From Nitrososphaerota archaeon (lineage in GTDB: Archaea > Thermoproteota > Nitrososphaeria > Nitrososphaerales > UBA57), in the NCBI GenBank assembly GCA_022572285.1, contig JACZWF010000040.1, positions 1 to 9,895 on the forward strand: DNA of 9,895 bases, read 5' to 3'. The position numbers and the translations under genes are program-made. Below are positions 6,702 through 9,895 of the stretch, one piece after another. The notes beneath the pieces were generated by a model. That model saw only the letters and a program-made list of their open reading frames with translations, was not told the origin of the DNA and did not search any database. The number at the start of each line of letters is the position of its first letter. Positions within the stretch are counted from its first letter, which is position 1.

Positions 6702-8272
6702 CACCTGAAAAGAACCTTGTCCTCCTTACGAAGGCTGAACTTATCGCCTTCTTTTGCGCCTTTGATATAGTCCTCGAAGAGAGGGATCTGTATAGGGACC
6801 GCAAAGTTCGCGAATATGCTGCTCAGTATGGCTTCCCCTTTGTCCAAGCTGGCTATCGCCCTGTCGTCTTCGGTCAAGTCTTGGGCGGCACTATTGATTA
6901 CCGCGTGCCTCTCTGTGGCCATCTCATTTCCCAGGATTATCTTTGTGTTCATGTTGGTAAGGATGGTCGTGGGAATGACGCTAGTTAGTTGGCTGATGGC
7001 TAGGAGACCGATCTTGAACTTCCTTCCTTCGCGCGCCACGGTGCTGTAAATATTGTCGCCTTGGTTCTGAAGGACATCTATTCCTAAAACCCTGGGTGCT
7101 TCCTCAATCACCACACTTACCACGGGTTTATCCTCAAGTTTACCCTCTCCCTTGTAGTTCTGATACCTTGATAGGATATCGTTTATCACGATACTTCCAA
7201 CAAGTAGCTCAGCCTTGTCGGTAAGCCGCGATGTGTCTATAGTGACGATCTTCCCTTTCTCAAGGGCCTGGACTATATCGCTGGTGGTAGACTCTCCTGC
7301 AGAATTGCTGAAGGCCTCGTTTCGACATAGTAAATCACCTCTTTCGTTTACCCAGAGCCCGAATATGGTTTTGAAGCGCCGCTGAAGTACATTTAGGGTT
7401 CGAGGGTTGACGCCCTCAACCTCTTCCCCTCTGACTATGGCTGCTATCCATTCTCCTCCATTATCTTTATGCTCTTCATAGCATAGATGAATAGCATCCA
7501 GTTGGGGATCAGTGAACTCCACAATACCATCCATGTGCCATGGCATTATTGACTTCAGATTTATGACAAGAGTATTTGCTCCTGCGAAGGGTTTGGACGA
7601 GTAGTATTTTAGATCCGTCTTTGCGTCTGGGTGGTCCTTTAGGCCCTTGCCGTTTCTGCCATAATATTCGTCGTGCGGGTCAAGTACTAGTATGCCAAAT
7701 TTATTTTGCCCGAGGACGCTCCATAGAAGCACCTTGACGAGGTTGCTCTTTCCCCTACCTGTGGTCGCTGGTATGAATATATGGTGGGTGAACACTTCTT
7801 TCCCGTCTAGATACACGTCAACATCCAGGATCTTTGAGCCACTCCTGACCTTACCAAAGTATACGGGGTTAGGTGGCTTTTCCAGGAACCGAAGATCTTC
7901 CTTCTTGAGGTGCCTTACTGACGAGAAGAAGCCGGGAAGAACCTTCGGAATCCTTACCCCGGTTTCGGAGACTCTTGCGACGGCTTTTACCTCAGCCAGA
8001 ACATAGTTCCGAAGCTTCGGATCTAGGAACTCCAAGCTGCCACCGTAGCCTTCGAGCTTCAGACCCGCTGTAAGCTCGCGTACGAGCGGCGGAATTTGGC
8101 TCCCATAAGCCAAGTTGTACACCTGCAGAATAAGATAACTTTCGTCGATCTCCTCCGCAACAAGCAAGTCGCCCAGCTCAATCTTCTTATCGCTTTTCTC
8201 GCGAATGAAGATGCTGGCTACTTTGCCAGCTATTACCTGACCTACTATGTCAAGTTCCTCTATAACGATCAC
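6701..8272 (-). CDS. herA: HerA hexameric DNA translocase
   Basis: HerA is a ring-shaped bipolar DNA translocase that works with NurA to resect 5' strands at breaks. The 523-residue protein begins with a beta-rich HAS-barrel-type N-domain (IVGQVIAGKVASIFI, about 1-110). The motor follows: Walker A ATTGRGKS (169-176), the HerA-typical VLDPHDEYY (197-204), Walker B VSVVIEEAP (385-393, E390/E391), arginine-finger segment STVAREGRKFKIG (R414, R417) and a sensor glutamine in AISQ (Q428). Length is close to known HerA proteins (about 500). The start is GTG at 8272, overlapping the nurA stop by four bases (GTGA). No strong Shine-Dalgarno site precedes it, so translation probably depends on coupling from nurA. 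The stop TGA shares its last base with the out-of-frame mre11 ATG, and herA and the mre11 coding frame are in the same register. Confidence 0.97.
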   Translation of the reverse strand: MIVIEELDIVGQVIAGKVASIFIREKSDKKIELGDLLVAEEIDESYLILQVYNLAYGSQIPPLVRELTAGLKLEGYGGSLEFLDPKLRNYVLAEVKAVARVSETGVRIPKVLPGFFSSVRHLKKEDLRFLEKPPNPVYFGKVRSGSKILDVDVYLDGKEVFTHHIFIPATTGRGKSNLVKVLLWSVLGQNKFGILVLDPHDEYYGRNGKGLKDHPDAKTDLKYYSSKPFAGANTLVINLKSIMPWHMDGIVEFTDPQLDAIHLCYEEHKDNGGEWIAAIVRGEEVEGVNPRTLNVLQRRFKTIFGLWVNERGDLLCRNEAFSNSAGESTTSDIVQALEKGKIVTIDTSRLTDKAELLVGSIVINDILSRYQNYKGEGKLEDKPVVSVVIEEAPRVLGIDVLQNQGDNIYSTVAREGRKFKIGLLAISQLTSVIPTTILTNMNTKIILGNEMATERHAVINSAAQDLTEDDRAIASLDKGEAILSSIFANFAVPIQIPLFEDYIKGAKEGDKFSLRKEDKVLFR

Positions 8273-9378
8273 CCTATCAACATGTTGAGTACGCTGTGGG
8301 CATCCCCAGCCCTGATGTGTCTAGAGAATTTTTCCCACTTGCCCATGCTCGCCATCTGGGAGAGGAGGATGGCACGATAGTGTTCAACCTCATCGTATGA
8401 GACTCGTGCGAAACGGTCGGCGTCGATAAGCCCGTATGGATAACCGGGGAATGTGGTGTCGGTTGAATTCTTCACAAACGGCGTCAAGATCTCATTGAGC
8501 TGCAGTTCACTTAGTGATTTGAATTGATCCCTTTGGACTTCGAATCTGTATATCCTCTCGGAGGCTGAATTGAGCTTCACCACCAATATGACCACGTTAT
8601 GATCTTTGCTTATGGATTCTGCTATCGGATAGTACCATTCTACCTCGATCTTCCTCTGTGAGGCTAGCTTGTCGACCGCTCCCAGCAGCGAGAGACCGGT
8701 GTCTGTGAAGAGGGCGCTGGTCTTAGAAAGTCCAGTGACAATCACTCCCTTTTCTCCAGCGGTCAAATAAAGTTCTTCTAGGTACTTTGACTCGTTGGTA
8801 AAAGCTGTCTGAAGCGTCCCATCGAGTACCAGAACATCGTCTTTTGAAAGCTCGTTCTCTACTACATGCTTCGCTAACGTCAGTTCGGAGAACCTTCTAG
8901 ATATGGAGGCTACCCTCTCGATGTCGGCCCGCTGGCGTCCCAAGGTCACGGTTCTATCTGTCGAGCTGAAGGAAAGGTCATTTTCATCAGGTAGGAGCCT
9001 ATCTTCTCCCGATAGCGGAGGGAAAAGTCTCGTGTCGTAGTGTATCTCACCGTTCCTAAAAGTGGAAAAGGTCAGGGAGAAGAATTCGACTCGCCGAGGG
9101 AGAGATTTCTCAAGGATTCTGGTGCTGCCGTTCCACATTCCAAAATAGACCCTGTTTACTTGGATGGAAAAGTTCGGGGCGCCTACTACTTCTTGATTTC
9201 CACCGTCAATACACGCGATTTTTCTGGGTGATTTGACGGGCTGGACCCGTCTAAACCCCTCAGGATTCAGAGGGAAGGGTTTTACGTTAGGGTCCCCAAA
9301 GTGAGGATTACCAACGTCGTCATCCTTCAGGCTTTGATCTAAGCTTTCAATGACTTTCTTTGCTACTTCGATGCTCAC
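8269..9378 (-). CDS. nurA: NurA 5'-to-3' nuclease
   Basis: RNase H-like-fold exo/endonuclease that docks on HerA and digests the 5' strand at DNA ends. The 369-residue protein has the NurA layout. KIACIDGGNQEV (D58) is the first metal-binding strand. RQRADIERVASISRRFSELTLA carries E154 in the helix. DVLVLDGTLQ (D186) is the second catalytic strand. Near the C-terminus, YPYGLIDADRFARVS supplies further acidic residues (D319, D321). Assignment of individual metal ligands is by eye. The start is GTG at 9378, with AGGTGAG five bases upstream; an in-frame TGA six bases before the GTG excludes a longer protein. As first gene of the nurA-herA-mre11-rad50 cluster it would receive the main promoter. 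Gene order differs between archaeal groups, but keeping all four together is a common archaeal pattern. Confidence 0.94.
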   Translation of the reverse strand: MSIEVAKKVIESLDQSLKDDDVGNPHFGDPNVKPFPLNPEGFRRVQPVKSPRKIACIDGGNQEVVGAPNFSIQVNRVYFGMWNGSTRILEKSLPRRVEFFSLTFSTFRNGEIHYDTRLFPPLSGEDRLLPDENDLSFSSTDRTVTLGRQRADIERVASISRRFSELTLAKHVVENELSKDDVLVLDGTLQTAFTNESKYLEELYLTAGEKGVIVTGLSKTSALFTDTGLSLLGAVDKLASQRKIEVEWYYPIAESISKDHNVVILVVKLNSASERIYRFEVQRDQFKSLSELQLNEILTPFVKNSTDTTFPGYPYGLIDADRFARVSYDEVEHYRAILLSQMASMGKWEKFSRHIRAGDAHSVLNMLIG

Positions 9379-9689
9379 GCTAGCTCACCTACAGTAACGC
9401 CACACTATCAGGTTCGAGCAGGCAAGCGTAGATGTTCTCTCCCAAGTTCTGGGTCAAGATCTGGGGAGCACATACCTTCCTTGACGGAATATTGAAGCCC
9501 AGTCAAGCTTGGGTAGCCCATAGTATTCTTCTATGAGACTCGAGATGTGCGACTCCTCAATTCTTCTCGAAAGCCGAAACTATCTATAAAGACTCGAAGC
9601 GTGATTTGATCCATTTTATTCACGATCCATAAGATCTTACCAGACCCGGTCTAATAACCGCCGGCAAGAAGCGACCTCCCCGGGAGAAA
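9379..9689 (-). promoter_or_regulatory. Upstream region of the nurA operon
   Basis: These 311 bases separate nurA from the ORF to its right and contain no convincing gene. The best promoter-like element is TTTATAGA at 9590-9583 (minus strand). It would place transcription near 9557 and give a leader of about 180 bases, long for an archaeal mRNA. The same site read on the plus strand (CGAAAC followed by CTATAAAG) is equally TATA-like, so direction is not certain. I see no tRNA or riboswitch that I can name. Confidence 0.35.
9384..9390 (-). promoter_or_regulatory. Ribosome binding site of nurA
   Basis: AGGTGAG on the minus strand, five bases before the GTG at 9378. Together with the in-frame TGA that overlaps it, this fixes the nurA start. 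Confidence 0.7.
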
Positions 9690-9895
9690 CTAATACACAT
9701 CAAATTCTTTTGGTTCGTCTCCCCCCGTCTGAACAACCTTTGCGATGTAGTCCGAAGTTCCAGGATCTTCTGCTTCACGAGATACGTTGTAGACCTTGAT
9801 AGTCTTCAGATTCCAGTTCCAACGCAACCTCTCCATTGGGAGAGTCGACCTAATCCATCTTCCTTGCTCATCGTTGTTCAAATGACATGGATCCT
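9690..9895 (-). CDS. Unrecognised ORF, C-terminal 67 codons (5' end outside window)
   Basis: The frame is open from the right edge to a TAG at 9690-9692. A TTG at 9881 could be a start, but the frame continues upstream (DPCHLNNDEQG), no Shine-Dalgarno site is evident in the 14 bases left, and the gene may begin beyond the window. The visible part is polar, with a Trp-rich stretch (MERLRWNWNLKTIKVYNVS) and an acidic C-terminus ending EFDVY. It has no membrane segment or motif I recognise. It lies on the same strand as the nurA operon, 311 bases upstream. The amino-acid mix is plausible for a real protein, but a short chance frame is not excluded. Confidence 0.45.
   Translation of the reverse strand, partial: DPCHLNNDEQGRWIRSTLPMERLRWNWNLKTIKVYNVSREAEDPGTSDYIAKVVQTGGDEPKEFDVY

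Noticed and set aside
6662..6988. 108-codon plus-strand ORF
   Set aside because: It is antisense to the herA 3' end and the mre11 start, and both genes are clearly recognised by motifs.
9405..9430. tRNA T-arm (GGTTCGAGCAGG)
   Set aside because: Only the loop-like string matches. No pairing T stem, acceptor stem or anticodon arm could be built around it.

Overview
The window looks archaeal. Its core is a four-gene minus-strand cluster, nurA–herA–mre11–rad50, the archaeal DNA double-strand-break end-resection machinery. It also carries a short XPF/ERCC4-type nuclease without a helicase domain, the form best known from Crenarchaeota and relatives and from Thermoplasmata. GTG and TTG starts, 4-base stop/start overlaps and Shine-Dalgarno-like sites before nurA and rad50 fit archaeal operon style. 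I cannot name the lineage from sequence alone.

Layout. Bases 1-843 (+) hold the C-terminal part of a HerA/FtsK-superfamily ATPase cut by the window edge. It converges, across a featureless 320-base gap, on an XPF-like nuclease (1165-1854, -). From 1855 to 3410 there is about 1.55 kb with no credible gene, packed with repeats built on the heptamer GGTAAGT: a 65-bp tandem repeat of about 2.5 copies, an 11-bp tandem repeat, inverted copies of the heptamer, and several hairpins and palindromes, including a perfect 20-bp one. An 11-of-13 match to the archaeal origin recognition box core lies at its left side. This is the least explained part of the window and could be a replication origin, a protein-binding array or a structured transcript.

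From 3411 to 9378 (-), read right to left, come nurA (GTG start), herA (GTG start, 4-base overlap), mre11 (start region anomalous) and rad50 (TTG start, 4-base overlap). The products should work together at DNA ends: Mre11-Rad50 senses and opens the end, HerA translocates, and NurA degrades the 5' strand to make the 3' overhang for RadA. The mre11 start is odd. An ATG sharing one base with the herA stop leads after four codons into TAG, and the conserved Mre11 N-terminus continues one base out of frame. One T fewer in a T5 run would restore a normal start. This is a sequence error, a lesion, an ATT start or a +1 frameshift at UUU-UAG.

Upstream of nurA is a 311-base leader or promoter region, then the C-terminal end of an unrecognised minus-strand ORF running off the right edge.
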